A stretch of DNA of 5,451 nucleotides, taken from Rhodothermaceae bacterium (GTDB taxonomy: Bacteria; Bacteroidota; Rhodothermia; Rhodothermales; JAHEMB01). Position numbers and translations under genes: made by a program. The stretch lies in NCBI GenBank assembly GCA_024643915.1, contig JAHEMB010000308.1, positions 1 through 5,451 on the forward strand. The letters run 5' to 3'. Under the pieces are notes generated by a model. The model saw only the letters and a list, made by a program, of their open reading frames with translations, made no database searches and had not been told where the DNA came from. Shown here piece after piece: positions 1-4,964 of this stretch (position 1 is its first letter; every line of letters starts with the position of its first letter).

Positions 1-37
1 GTCCACAATGAAGAAGGGCACACTTCGCGCCCAACGG

Positions 38-109
<72 letters not shown>

Positions 110-115
110 GCAAAA

Positions 116-191
116 TGGAGCGGGAGACGGGATTCGAACCCGCGACCCTCAGCTTGGAAGGCTGATGCTCTACCAACTGAGCTACTCCCGC
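116..191 (-). tRNA. tRNA-Gly(TCC) with encoded CCA
   Basis: This is a complete tRNA. The acceptor strands GCGGGAG and CTCCCGC pair perfectly. The anticodon stem TCAGC/GCTGA encloses the loop CTTCCAA, giving anticodon TCC (plus-strand 156-158) for GGA/GGG glycine codons. The T-arm carries TTCGAAT. After discriminator T the gene continues with CCA, so this is the only tRNA of the four whose tail matches CCA. It lies 6 nt upstream of tRNA-Thr(GGT) and is almost certainly co-transcribed and processed with it. Confidence 0.97.
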
Positions 192-196
192 GCTCG

Positions 197-260
197 GCAA
201 TTAACAATGAACAATGAGAAATGAACAATGGCTAATTTCTCATTGCAAATTGCCCATTGC
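197..260. repeat. inverted, heptamer-repeat spacer hairpin
   Basis: The 74-bp spacer between tRNA-Tyr and tRNA-Gly is nearly filled by an imperfect inverted repeat. The arms are 197-222 and 235-260, with 20 of 26 positions pairing and a perfect 11-bp core (212-222 with 235-245). The loop is 12 nt. The left arm and loop (203-230) are also four tandem heptamers: AACAATG twice, AGAAATG, then AACAATG. The spacer is AT-rich, unlike the tRNAs around it. In the precursor transcript it would form a stem that could set processing of the two tRNAs apart. No T-run follows, so it is not a typical terminator. Confidence 0.8.
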
Positions 261-265
261 TTTCG

Positions 266-347
266 TGGGCAGGGGAGGATTCGAACCTCCGAAGGCTAAG
301 CCACTGGATTTACAGTCCAGCCCGTTTGACCGCTTCGGTACCTACCC
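266..347 (-). tRNA. tRNA-Tyr(GTA)
   Basis: This is an 82-nt class II tRNA with the long variable arm expected of bacterial tRNA-Tyr. The acceptor strands GGGTAGG and CCTGCCC pair with one T-G wobble. The anticodon stem CTGGA/TCCAG surrounds CTGTAAA, giving anticodon GTA (plus-strand 311-313). The T-arm GGAGG/CCTCC carries TTCGAAT. The discriminator is A, and the following bases CGA show that CCA is not encoded. With its G34-U35-N anticodon it is one of the four tRNA species that receive queuosine, the pathway served by queA in this window. It is separated from tRNA-Thr(TGT) by an inserted segment of about 500 bp. Confidence 0.97.
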
Positions 348-359
348 TGAGCGAAGCCC

Positions 360-368
360 ATTATATCA
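360..368 (-). promoter_or_regulatory. extended -10 promoter for tRNA-Tyr-Gly-Thr
   Basis: The minus strand reads TGATATAAT, an exact match to the extended -10 consensus TGnTATAAT. It ends 12 nt before the first base of tRNA-Tyr, which would place initiation about 5-7 nt upstream of the mature tRNA. No convincing -35 hexamer is seen at 16-18 bp, which is tolerated for extended -10 promoters of sigma-70 type. Bacteroidota housekeeping promoters often follow a different consensus (TAnnTTTG), so function here is an inference from position and sequence. Confidence 0.45.
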
Positions 369-417
369 AGGAACCCGGCGGAGGTGCCGTGGGGCGCAAA
401 GAATTTAAAATGAAGAG

Positions 418-442
418 AGCTGGCGAAGGGACTCTAACCCGA
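418..442 (-). pseudogene. tRNA 3'-end relic (T-arm plus acceptor strand)
   Basis: Read on the minus strand this is a tRNA-like 3' end: T-arm TCGGG, loop TTAGAGT, CCCTT, then CGCCAGC and T. The block GGGTTAGAGTCCC matches the same part of the neighbouring intact tRNA-Thr(TGT), GGGTTCGAGTCCC, at 12 of 13 bases; over the whole 24-nt T-arm and acceptor strand the match is about 16 of 24. Two T-stem pairs are broken and the loop has lost its TTC. No D-arm or anticodon arm precedes it; the endonuclease frame ends 6 nt upstream. It may be the 3' end of a tRNA displaced by an insertion that restored the gene with its own copy. A chance resemblance cannot be excluded. Confidence 0.4.
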
Positions 443-448
443 TCCTTT

Positions 449-838
449 TTACCATACATAGTCGCTTGCATATCGGATCCCTTTATGCTGACCGTTACGC
501 GGAGATTTCAGCCGGAAATTAACGAGCTTCTGCTGAAAGAGATCAGGAGCAAGGTAGAGAAAAAGGCCGCTGGTAGCATCATAACAGACAAGGGCATCAA
601 TTATTTCGTCATCATAAGTCTTACTTTGCTAGTTATTGCAAGACCTACAGGAAACCTTGATGACCTCGCCATCCGACTCGGTGTACTTCACCTGAACGCG
701 GGTCAGATTTTCACCATCGTCGAGCACTAAATCGTAGGCGGCATCTTCTTGAAAAGGAATGCTGACTATGTAGCCTCGCTTCACAGCCTCTGATAGAACG
801 CGAGCTTCCGCTACCTTTCCTTTGAGACGCGTATTCAT
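449..838 (-). pseudogene. PD-(D/E)XK homing-type endonuclease, amber-interrupted
   Basis: From ATG at 838 the frame gives 69 residues, then a TAG at 629-631, then 59 more open codons to a TAA at 449-451; total 128 amino acids plus the amber. The first part starts MNTRLKGKVAEA and shows the active-site pattern of the group I intron-associated PD-(D/E)XK endonucleases (I-Ssp6803I-like): E11, D36 in AAYDLVLDDG, and Q49-x-K51 in RVQVK. The part beyond the stop ends with NGQHKGIRYASDY, which resembles the usual C-terminal motif of this family, so the homology spans the amber. No start codon serves the second half. The ATG lies 11 nt after tRNA-Thr(TGT), with no Shine-Dalgarno sequence. The region is clearly AT-richer than the flanking genes, consistent with acquisition. 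It is probably an inactivated free-standing homing endonuclease; readthrough or a sequencing error are the alternatives. Confidence 0.82.
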
Positions 839-849
839 TATTTCATCAG

Positions 850-922
850 AGCCGAAGGTGGGACTCGAACCCACACTCTCCCGATTACAAGTCGGGTGCT
901 TTACCAATTAAGCTACTCCGGC
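850..922 (-). tRNA. tRNA-Thr(TGT)
   Basis: This is a complete 73-nt tRNA. The acceptor strands GCCGGAG and CTTCGGC pair with one G-T wobble. The D-stem is GCTT/AAGC instead of the usual GCTC/GAGC, a compensated change. The anticodon stem CCCGA/TCGGG holds CTTGTAA, giving anticodon TGT (plus-strand 887-889) for ACA/ACG threonine codons. The T-arm GTGGG/CCCAC carries TTCGAGT. The discriminator is T, followed by CTG, so CCA is not encoded. It is the first tRNA of the cluster and begins 21 nt after the dedA-like stop codon, so it is either co-transcribed with that gene or driven from a promoter inside it. Confidence 0.97.
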
Positions 923-943
923 CTTCCTTGTAAGATCAATAAA

Positions 944-1594
944 TCAACCCTCTTCCGAAGCCTCCGGTACTTCCGCGCCCGGCTGCTTGTTTCGGCGCAG
1001 GAGGTAGCGGACGAGGACGGCGACGAGCACCACCCCGGTCATGATCAGCACGATGCGCCCGTAGTCGCGCAGGAAGTCGACCACCTGCGTCCAGTTGTCG
1101 CCCAGGGCGTAGCCGGCGTAGGTGATGAGAGCCGTCCACACGGCAGCGCTGAACGTGGCGAAGGCAGCGGTTTTCCACGCGTGGGTGTGCGCCATGCCGA
1201 CGGTGAGCGAGATGACGCTGCGGGCGCCACTCAGGAAGCGGTTGGCAGCCACCACACCGTAGCCCCAGCGCTCCAGCCAGTGCCGCACCTTGAACACCTC
1301 GCGCTTGGGTAACCAGCGCAGCCGACCCTCCTCGAAAATCGCATCGCCGATGCGGCGCCCCAGAGCGTACATCGTCATAAACCCGAGGGCGCCGCCGAGG
1401 GTAGCGAGGACGACGACGACGACGAAGCTGAGCTGCCCGATCCCCGCCAGATAGCCGCCGAAGACGACGATGAGGTCGCCGGGGATGGGGGGTAACACGT
1501 TCTCGCCATAGGCGATGCCGAGGATGACGAGGTAGGCCCACACCGGCGCGATGGCGCCCATCCAGTCGAGAAACTGGTTGAGGTTCTGTTCCAT
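944..1594 (-). CDS. DedA-family inner-membrane protein
   Basis: The 216-residue product is a polytopic membrane protein of the DedA (SNARE-associated/VTT) family, whose members act in membrane homeostasis and are linked to lipid-carrier flipping. Visible family features are the first re-entrant segment with E31 and the PPIPGD block (residues 35-40), a glycine-rich membrane stretch at about 43-79, the RF-x-x-GAR motif at 119-125, and further hydrophobic segments at about 143-165 and 180-197. The C-terminus is a short charged tail. In the RF-x-P-G-x-R motif the usual proline is serine (S122). The length is typical of the family. The start ATG has no clear Shine-Dalgarno sequence. It lies 120 bp after ispF and directly before the tRNA cluster; no functional link to either is evident. 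The exact substrate cannot be told from sequence. Confidence 0.92.
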   Translation of the reverse strand: MEQNLNQFLDWMGAIAPVWAYLVILGIAYGENVLPPIPGDLIVVFGGYLAGIGQLSFVVVVVLATLGGALGFMTMYALGRRIGDAIFEEGRLRWLPKREVFKVRHWLERWGYGVVAANRFLSGARSVISLTVGMAHTHAWKTAAFATFSAAVWTALITYAGYALGDNWTQVVDFLRDYGRIVLIMTGVVLVAVLVRYLLRRNKQPGAEVPEASEEG

Positions 1595-1714
1595 CGGAGG
1601 CTACAGGGTCATCGCGGAAGGGGGCGGGGCTTTGGTGCTGCGCCGGTTGTACGCGCGCAGCGCCCGGTTTCGTTCTTCGGGAAAAGCAAACTTTGGGGAA
1701 AGAGAGGCGGCACG

Positions 1715-2194
1715 TCAGGCTTCTTCTGTCAGCAGCAGGCAGGCCGCGTAGGCCGCCGCGCCGGCTTCCTGCCCGACGAAGCCGAGTCGCTCGGTCGTCG
1801 TCGCTTTCACCGAAACCAGGCCCACGTCCAGTCCCAACGCCTCAGCCACGTTCGCCCGCATCGCGTCGATGTGGGGACGGAGCTTGGGGCGTTGCAGGGC
1901 CACGGTAGCATCGACGTTGGCAATGCGAAAGCCGGTCTCGTTGACGAGACGTCCTACTTCGGCCAGCAGGGCCGCGCTGTCGGCGCCGCGCCAGCGTTCG
2001 TCCGTATCGGGGAAGTGCAGGCCGATGTCGCCCAGGGCGGCGGCGCCGAGGAGCGCGTCGGCGATGGCGTGCAGCAGCACGTCGGCATCCGAGTGCCCGG
2101 CCAGCCCCGTCTCGTGGGGGATCTCGACTCCGCCGAGGATGAGCTTCCGCCCGGCCTCTAGGCGGTGAACGTCATATCCGATGCCGATGCGCAT
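1715..2194 (-). CDS. ispF: 2-C-methyl-D-erythritol 2,4-cyclodiphosphate synthase
   Basis: IspF cyclises CDP-methylerythritol 2-phosphate to methylerythritol cyclodiphosphate with release of CMP, the fifth step of the MEP pathway to isoprenoid precursors, in the cytosol as a trimer. The 159-residue length is standard. The N-terminus MRIGIGYDVHRL carries the metal ligands D8 and H10, with H42 in LLHAIADALLGA. The GHSDADV block (33-39), the GDIGLHFPDTD loop (55-65) and ATTTERLGF (131-139) are all intact, so the enzyme should be active. The start is fixed by the conserved N-terminus. The leader immediately upstream is a CAACCGA-type tandem repeat with no Shine-Dalgarno sequence. ispD lies 120 bp upstream in the same direction, the usual ispDF pairing although not fused. 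Confidence 0.97.
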   Translation of the reverse strand: MRIGIGYDVHRLEAGRKLILGGVEIPHETGLAGHSDADVLLHAIADALLGAAALGDIGLHFPDTDERWRGADSAALLAEVGRLVNETGFRIANVDATVALQRPKLRPHIDAMRANVAEALGLDVGLVSVKATTTERLGFVGQEAGAAAYAACLLLTEEA

Positions 2195-2197
2195 GAG

Positions 2198-2239
2198 TTG
2201 GTTGCTGGTTGGCCGGTTGTCGGTTGTCGATTGTTCTTG
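2198..2239. repeat. heptamer tandem repeat in the ispF leader
   Basis: Imperfect units of 7 (once 8) bp run in tandem on the plus strand: GTTGCTG, GTTGGCCG, GTTGTCG, GTTGTCG, then ATTGTTC. On the minus, coding, strand this gives a C/A-rich leader ending 3 nt before the ispF ATG. It occupies about a third of the 120-bp ispD-ispF spacer and replaces any ribosome binding site. The rest of the spacer holds only a 9-bp direct repeat (AGCATCGGC at 2248 and 2264). Confidence 0.75.
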
Positions 2240-2314
2240 AGCCGGCGAGCATCGGCCTGGAGCAGCATCGGCAGCGTTTACTCCAGAAGCAAAAGCTGAC
2301 CGATGAAAGCTCCC

Positions 2315-3073
2315 TCAGCCCCGTGCTTCTTTCGACCGGCTTTCCCAGAGACGCAGGGCGCGGCGCCAGTCCTCGGGGGTAGTGATTTTGAAATTGTCGG
2401 CGCTGCCTTCGATGATGCGGACGGGGTGGCCCAGGTGCTGGACGAGCGCTACGTCGTCGGTGGCTTGATGGCCGGTGCGAGCGGCCTCGGCGTGGGCCGC
2501 CTCGAACCAGTCGCGACGGAAGCCCTGGGGCGTCTGCATCCGGTAGAGGCCGGCGCGGGAGAGCGTCTCGCCGAAAAGGCCGTCGGCGCCGCGTCGTAGC
2601 GTGTCGGCCAGGGGGAGAGCGAGGGCCGCTGCGCCTTCCGTGCGGGCCACTTCGATGACAGCGTTGAGCTGCTTCTCCTCGACGAAGGGCCGGACGGCGT
2701 CGTGCACCAGCACCACCGCCACGCTTTCCGGCAGGGCGCCCAGCGCCGCCGCCACCGAATCCTGTCGCGTAGCGCCGCCTGCCACTACCGCATGAAGCTT
2801 CGCCAACCCCGCCTCCCGCAGCGCCTCTTCCAACGTTGCCCGCTCCGCCTCCGGTGCGGCGACGACGAGGATATCGACCGCCGGATGCTGCTCGAAAACC
2901 AGAAGCGTCTGCACCAGGAGGGGCTTGCCGCCCAGCAGGCGGAACTGCTTCTTCGCCCCGCCCATCCGCGTCCCGCTCCCGGCAGCGGGGAGGAGGACGG
3001 CGACTTCGCTTCGCTCGGCGAAGGGCGAAGGGCGAACAGCGAGGGGTGATCCTTCTACCGAGCCTTCACCCAT
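2315..3073 (-). CDS. ispD: 2-C-methyl-D-erythritol 4-phosphate cytidylyltransferase
   Basis: IspD couples CTP to methylerythritol 4-phosphate, giving CDP-methylerythritol, the third MEP-pathway step. With the start at 3073 it has 252 residues. The nucleotide-binding loop PAAGSGTRMGG (29-39) with R36 and K42 of KKQF, the HDAVRP motif (124-129), the ATDD segment (204-207) and NFKITTPEDW (227-236) are intact. ATG 3073 is chosen because GGAGG lies 5 nt upstream; an in-frame ATG 12 codons earlier (3109) has no such site. Even so, about 23 residues precede the conserved VAVLLPAAG strand, more than in typical homologues, and this extension is partly encoded by a heptamer repeat. There is no start codon closer to the fold. 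The gene is about 60 bp downstream of queA and upstream of ispF. Confidence 0.95.
   Translation of the reverse strand: MGEGSVEGSPLAVRPSPFAERSEVAVLLPAAGSGTRMGGAKKQFRLLGGKPLLVQTLLVFEQHPAVDILVVAAPEAERATLEEALREAGLAKLHAVVAGGATRQDSVAAALGALPESVAVVLVHDAVRPFVEEKQLNAVIEVARTEGAAALALPLADTLRRGADGLFGETLSRAGLYRMQTPQGFRRDWFEAAHAEAARTGHQATDDVALVQHLGHPVRIIEGSADNFKITTPEDWRRALRLWESRSKEARG
3004..3044. repeat. heptamer repeat inside the ispD 5' coding region
   Basis: Four tandem heptamers on the plus strand occupy 3017-3044: GGCGAAG twice, GGCGAAC, AGCGAGG. The preceding CTTCGCTTCGC (3004-3014) is nearly complementary to the first units, so the segment can fold into a hairpin. It encodes about residues 10-19 of the predicted IspD (LAVRPSPFA), upstream of the conserved fold. 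Because the unit is 7 bp, a change of one unit would shift the reading frame. Confidence 0.75.
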
Positions 3074-3078
3074 CCCAC

Positions 3079-3083
3079 CCTCC
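3079..3083 (-). promoter_or_regulatory. ribosome binding site deciding the ispD start
   Basis: The minus strand reads GGAGG, five bases before ATG at 3073, inside a purine-rich stretch. It is one of only two clear Shine-Dalgarno sequences in the window and supports the internal ATG over the one at 3109. Confidence 0.6.
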
Positions 3084-3097
3084 CCCCGCTTTTTCCC

Positions 3098-3137
3098 ACC
3101 ATTCACCATTCGCTACTCCCTTTCGCTACTTCACTAC
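3098..3137. repeat. heptamer repeat between queA and ispD
   Basis: On the minus strand, starting at the queA stop codon, the sequence divides into consecutive related heptamers: GTAGTGA, AGTAGCG, AAAGGGA, GTAGCGA, ATGGTGA, ATGGTGG. The array overlaps the last bases of queA and ends in the upstream part of the long ispD frame. Its plus-strand units (GCTACTC, GCTACTT, ACCATTC) are loosely complementary to the array at 3017-3044, so both may be arms of one larger imperfect palindrome with a pyrimidine-rich centre. Confidence 0.65.
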
Positions 3138-4180
3138 AGAATCATCATCGCGTCGCCAAACGAGAAGAGGCGGTATTCTTCCTTGACGGCCTCCTCGTAG
3201 GCGTGCATCATGAAATCGTAGCCCATGAAAGCGGAGACCAGCATCAGCAGGGTGCTCTTGGGCATGTGGAAGTTGGTGATGAGGCGCTGCGTGATGCGGA
3301 ACTCGTAGGGCGGATAGATGAATTTGTCGGTCCAGCCGAGGTCGGCCTTGAGGGTGTTCGAGGCCGAGAGGCTCGTCTCCATCGCACGCACCACCGTGGT
3401 ACCCACCGCCGTCACCGTGTTCTTCCCTGTCTTGAGGGCGCGGTTGACCGCCCGCACCGTCGCGGGGCTGATCTCGAAGCTCTCCGAGTCCATCCGGTGC
3501 TTCGTCAGGTCCTCCACCTCGACGGGGCGGAAGGTGCCCAGGCCCACGTGGAGGGTCACCGGGGCGAAGACGACGCCTTTCTCGACGAGCTGCTGGTTCA
3601 GGCAATCGGTGAAATGGAGGCCGGCGGTGGGGGCCGCCACGGCGCCCCGGCGCTCGGCGAAAACGGTCTGGTAGCGCCCGCGGTCCTCGGACTCCACATC
3701 GCGCTTGATGTACGGGGGGAGAGGCGTCTGCCCGATTTCGTCAATCTGCTGGTAGAGTTCCTCGTTGGTGCCGTTGAAGACGAAGCGGATGGTGCGGCCC
3801 CGCGAGGTGGTGTTGTCGATGACCTCAGCCACGAGGTCGTTGTCGAAGTAAAGCTTGTTGCCGATGCGGATCTTGCGGGCGGGATCGACGATGACGTCCC
3901 ACAGACGGCTCTCCGGGTTCAACTCGCGGAGCAGAAAGACTTCGATGCGTGCGCCGGTCTTTTCTTTATTGCCGTAGAGGCGGGCCGGGAAAACTTTCGT
4001 ATCGTTGACGACGAGGACATCGCCCTCGTTGAAATACTCGGGCAGATCGCGGAACGTGCGGTGCGCGATGGACTCCGTCTTTCGATCCAGCACCATGAGC
4101 CGGGCGCTGTCGCGCGGCTCGGCGGGGTACTTCGCAATCAGGTCTTTCGGATACTCGTAGACATAATCCGACAGCTTCAT
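3134..4180 (-). CDS. queA: S-adenosylmethionine:tRNA ribosyltransferase-isomerase
   Basis: QueA transfers and isomerises the ribosyl part of S-adenosylmethionine onto preQ1 at position 34 of tRNAs with GUN anticodons (Tyr, His, Asn, Asp), forming epoxyqueuosine. The 348-residue length fits the family. Conserved blocks are VVNDTKVFPARL (58-69), GAVAAPTAGLHFT (179-191), HVGLGTFRPV (211-220), TNFHMPKSTLLMLVSAF (302-318) and a C-terminal FSFGDAM (339-345). All look intact. The frame could begin at GTG 4186, but ATG 4180 is preferred: AGAGGG lies 8 nt upstream, and MKLSDYVYEYPKDLIA matches the usual N-terminus. It heads the leftward gene run queA-ispD-ispF. A substrate tRNA, tRNA-Tyr(GTA), is encoded further down the same strand; co-transcription over that distance is not shown. 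Confidence 0.97.
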   Translation of the reverse strand: MKLSDYVYEYPKDLIAKYPAEPRDSARLMVLDRKTESIAHRTFRDLPEYFNEGDVLVVNDTKVFPARLYGNKEKTGARIEVFLLRELNPESRLWDVIVDPARKIRIGNKLYFDNDLVAEVIDNTTSRGRTIRFVFNGTNEELYQQIDEIGQTPLPPYIKRDVESEDRGRYQTVFAERRGAVAAPTAGLHFTDCLNQQLVEKGVVFAPVTLHVGLGTFRPVEVEDLTKHRMDSESFEISPATVRAVNRALKTGKNTVTAVGTTVVRAMETSLSASNTLKADLGWTDKFIYPPYEFRITQRLITNFHMPKSTLLMLVSAFMGYDFMMHAYEEAVKEEYRLFSFGDAMMIL

Positions 4181-4188
4181 ATGCACAT

Positions 4189-4194
4189 CCCTCT
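4189..4194 (-). promoter_or_regulatory. ribosome binding site for queA
   Basis: The minus strand reads AGAGGG, 8 nt before ATG 4180. It would lie only 2 nt from the alternative GTG at 4186, so it decides in favour of the ATG. Confidence 0.6.
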
Positions 4195-4316
4195 AGGTGC
4201 GGAAATTCGCCTTGCCGCGTACTGAACCGCGCGCGCCGACCACCGTTGAACCTCGCGGAGAGGCCTCCTGCTCAAAGATGGTTTGAAAGACACAGCAGCT
4301 TCGCTCAAAGCGCGTT

Positions 4317-4345
4317 AATATAAACCCGTTTGATGCCTGCTCCAA
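4317..4345 (-). promoter_or_regulatory. putative sigma-70-type promoter for queA
   Basis: The minus strand has TTGGAG (4340-4345) and TATATT (4317-4322) separated by exactly 17 bp, inside the AT-richest part of the queA/lipoprotein divergent region. Initiation near 4310 would leave a leader of about 130 nt before queA. A small hairpin (CGCT/AGCG around 4302-4312) falls at the predicted start. No preQ1-type riboswitch was recognised in the leader. The rest of the divergent region shows no clear promoter for the rightward genes. Confidence 0.35.
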
Positions 4346-4430
4346 ATTCGGAAATCGTTAAGTGAGGCGTGTTGGCGGCGGGGCCGCCCGGCCTCTTTTA
4401 GCCCGCCTTTTTGTGCCCTTTGCCCCCGAA

Positions 4431-4961
4431 ATGCACGTGCTCCGACCCGCGCGCTCCCTGCTTGCTTCCACGCTGCCGCTCCGCTGTCTGACGGGCCTGC
4501 TGCTTGTGTTGACGATGGGGCTGGCTGCCTGCGACAGCGGCATCGCGCCGCCCGAGGAGCCGCCTGGCTTCGGCACGCTCCGGGGTACCATCCGCTTCGC
4601 CAGCGCCGACCCGGCGGACTGGCCCGCGCTCGATTCCCTCCGCGACCTGCGCTTCGTCGCTCTGCCGTTCGTCCCCCGCGACACCGCCGACATTTTCAGC
4701 AACCTCACCGAGCTCGTCATCAGCCCCGGCCTGGCGCGTTTCGTCGCGGTGGACTCGTTCCTGATCGACAGCGTGAAGGCGCAGGTGTACCCGTTCAGCG
4801 GCGTGGCGCAGCAGTTCAGCCGCAACCTGTTCGACTGGCGGCCGGTGGGGCTTTACGAAGAGAACAGCGGCGCCTTCATTGTCCGCCCCGGCGAGACGAC
4901 GCACGTCGAGGTGCGTGTGGATTTCCGCAACCCGCCCCCCTTCCCGCCCGGCACGAACTGA
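4431..4961 (+). CDS. putative lipoprotein of unknown function
   Basis: The 176-residue product has a lipoprotein signal peptide: basic N-region with R5 and R8, a hydrophobic core at about 20-30, and a lipobox L31-A-A-C34, so it should be lipid-anchored at the cell envelope. The mature protein starts CDSGIAPPEEPPGFG, a flexible proline-rich linker, then a GTLRGTIRF segment that looks like the first strand of a beta-sandwich, then a mixed region with several beta-like stretches and a proline-rich C-terminus (NPPPFPPGTN). I do not recognise a family. An in-frame GTG at 4362 would add 23 residues, but ATG 4431 gives a signal peptide of normal length. No Shine-Dalgarno sequence is visible. It ends 96 bp before a TonB-dependent receptor on the same strand, suggesting an accessory surface role in the same uptake system. 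Confidence 0.82.
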   Translation: MHVLRPARSLLASTLPLRCLTGLLLVLTMGLAACDSGIAPPEEPPGFGTLRGTIRFASADPADWPALDSLRDLRFVALPFVPRDTADIFSNLTELVISPGLARFVAVDSFLIDSVKAQVYPFSGVAQQFSRNLFDWRPVGLYEENSGAFIVRPGETTHVEVRVDFRNPPPFPPGTN

Positions 4962-4964
4962 CCT

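Noticed and set aside
1..37. Possible 5' end of tuf
   Set aside because: The 37 bp contain no start codon followed by an EF-Tu-like N-terminus. tuf is only predicted beyond the edge.
203..230. Repeats as a possible CRISPR array
   Set aside because: The units are 7 bp and directly adjacent, without spacers; no cas gene is present.
214..730. Plus-strand frames across tRNA-Tyr and the endonuclease region (64 and 157 residues)
   Set aside because: They are the antisense translation of tRNA-Tyr and of the nuclease gene. The typical GFEPPKA/DSNLRR strings come from the tRNA T-arm.
348..849. Group I intron in a tRNA gene
   Set aside because: Both neighbouring tRNAs are unbroken cloverleafs with intact anticodon loops, and no split tRNA halves or recognisable intron core flank the nuclease.
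629..907. A 92-residue minus-strand frame beginning inside tRNA-Thr(TGT)
   Set aside because: Its first 23 residues are the translated 3' half of the tRNA. The endonuclease homology starts at the internal ATG at 838, outside the tRNA.
896..1541. Frames overlapping the dedA-like gene on both strands
   Set aside because: They have arginine- and proline-rich shadow composition, while the 216-residue minus-strand frame has clear DedA motifs.
1595..1714. Promoter or terminator between ispF and the dedA-like gene
   Set aside because: There is only GC-rich sequence with short palindromes and no hexamer pair at proper spacing or stem with a T-run; nothing can be supported.
3203..4225. A 340-residue plus-strand frame opposite queA
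   Set aside because: It is a shadow of queA in high-GC DNA: no domain, histidine/glycine-rich composition, and complete overlap with a well-conserved gene.
4181..4316. preQ1 riboswitch in the queA leader
   Set aside because: I could not identify the compact preQ1 hairpin with its A-rich tail near the ribosome binding site.
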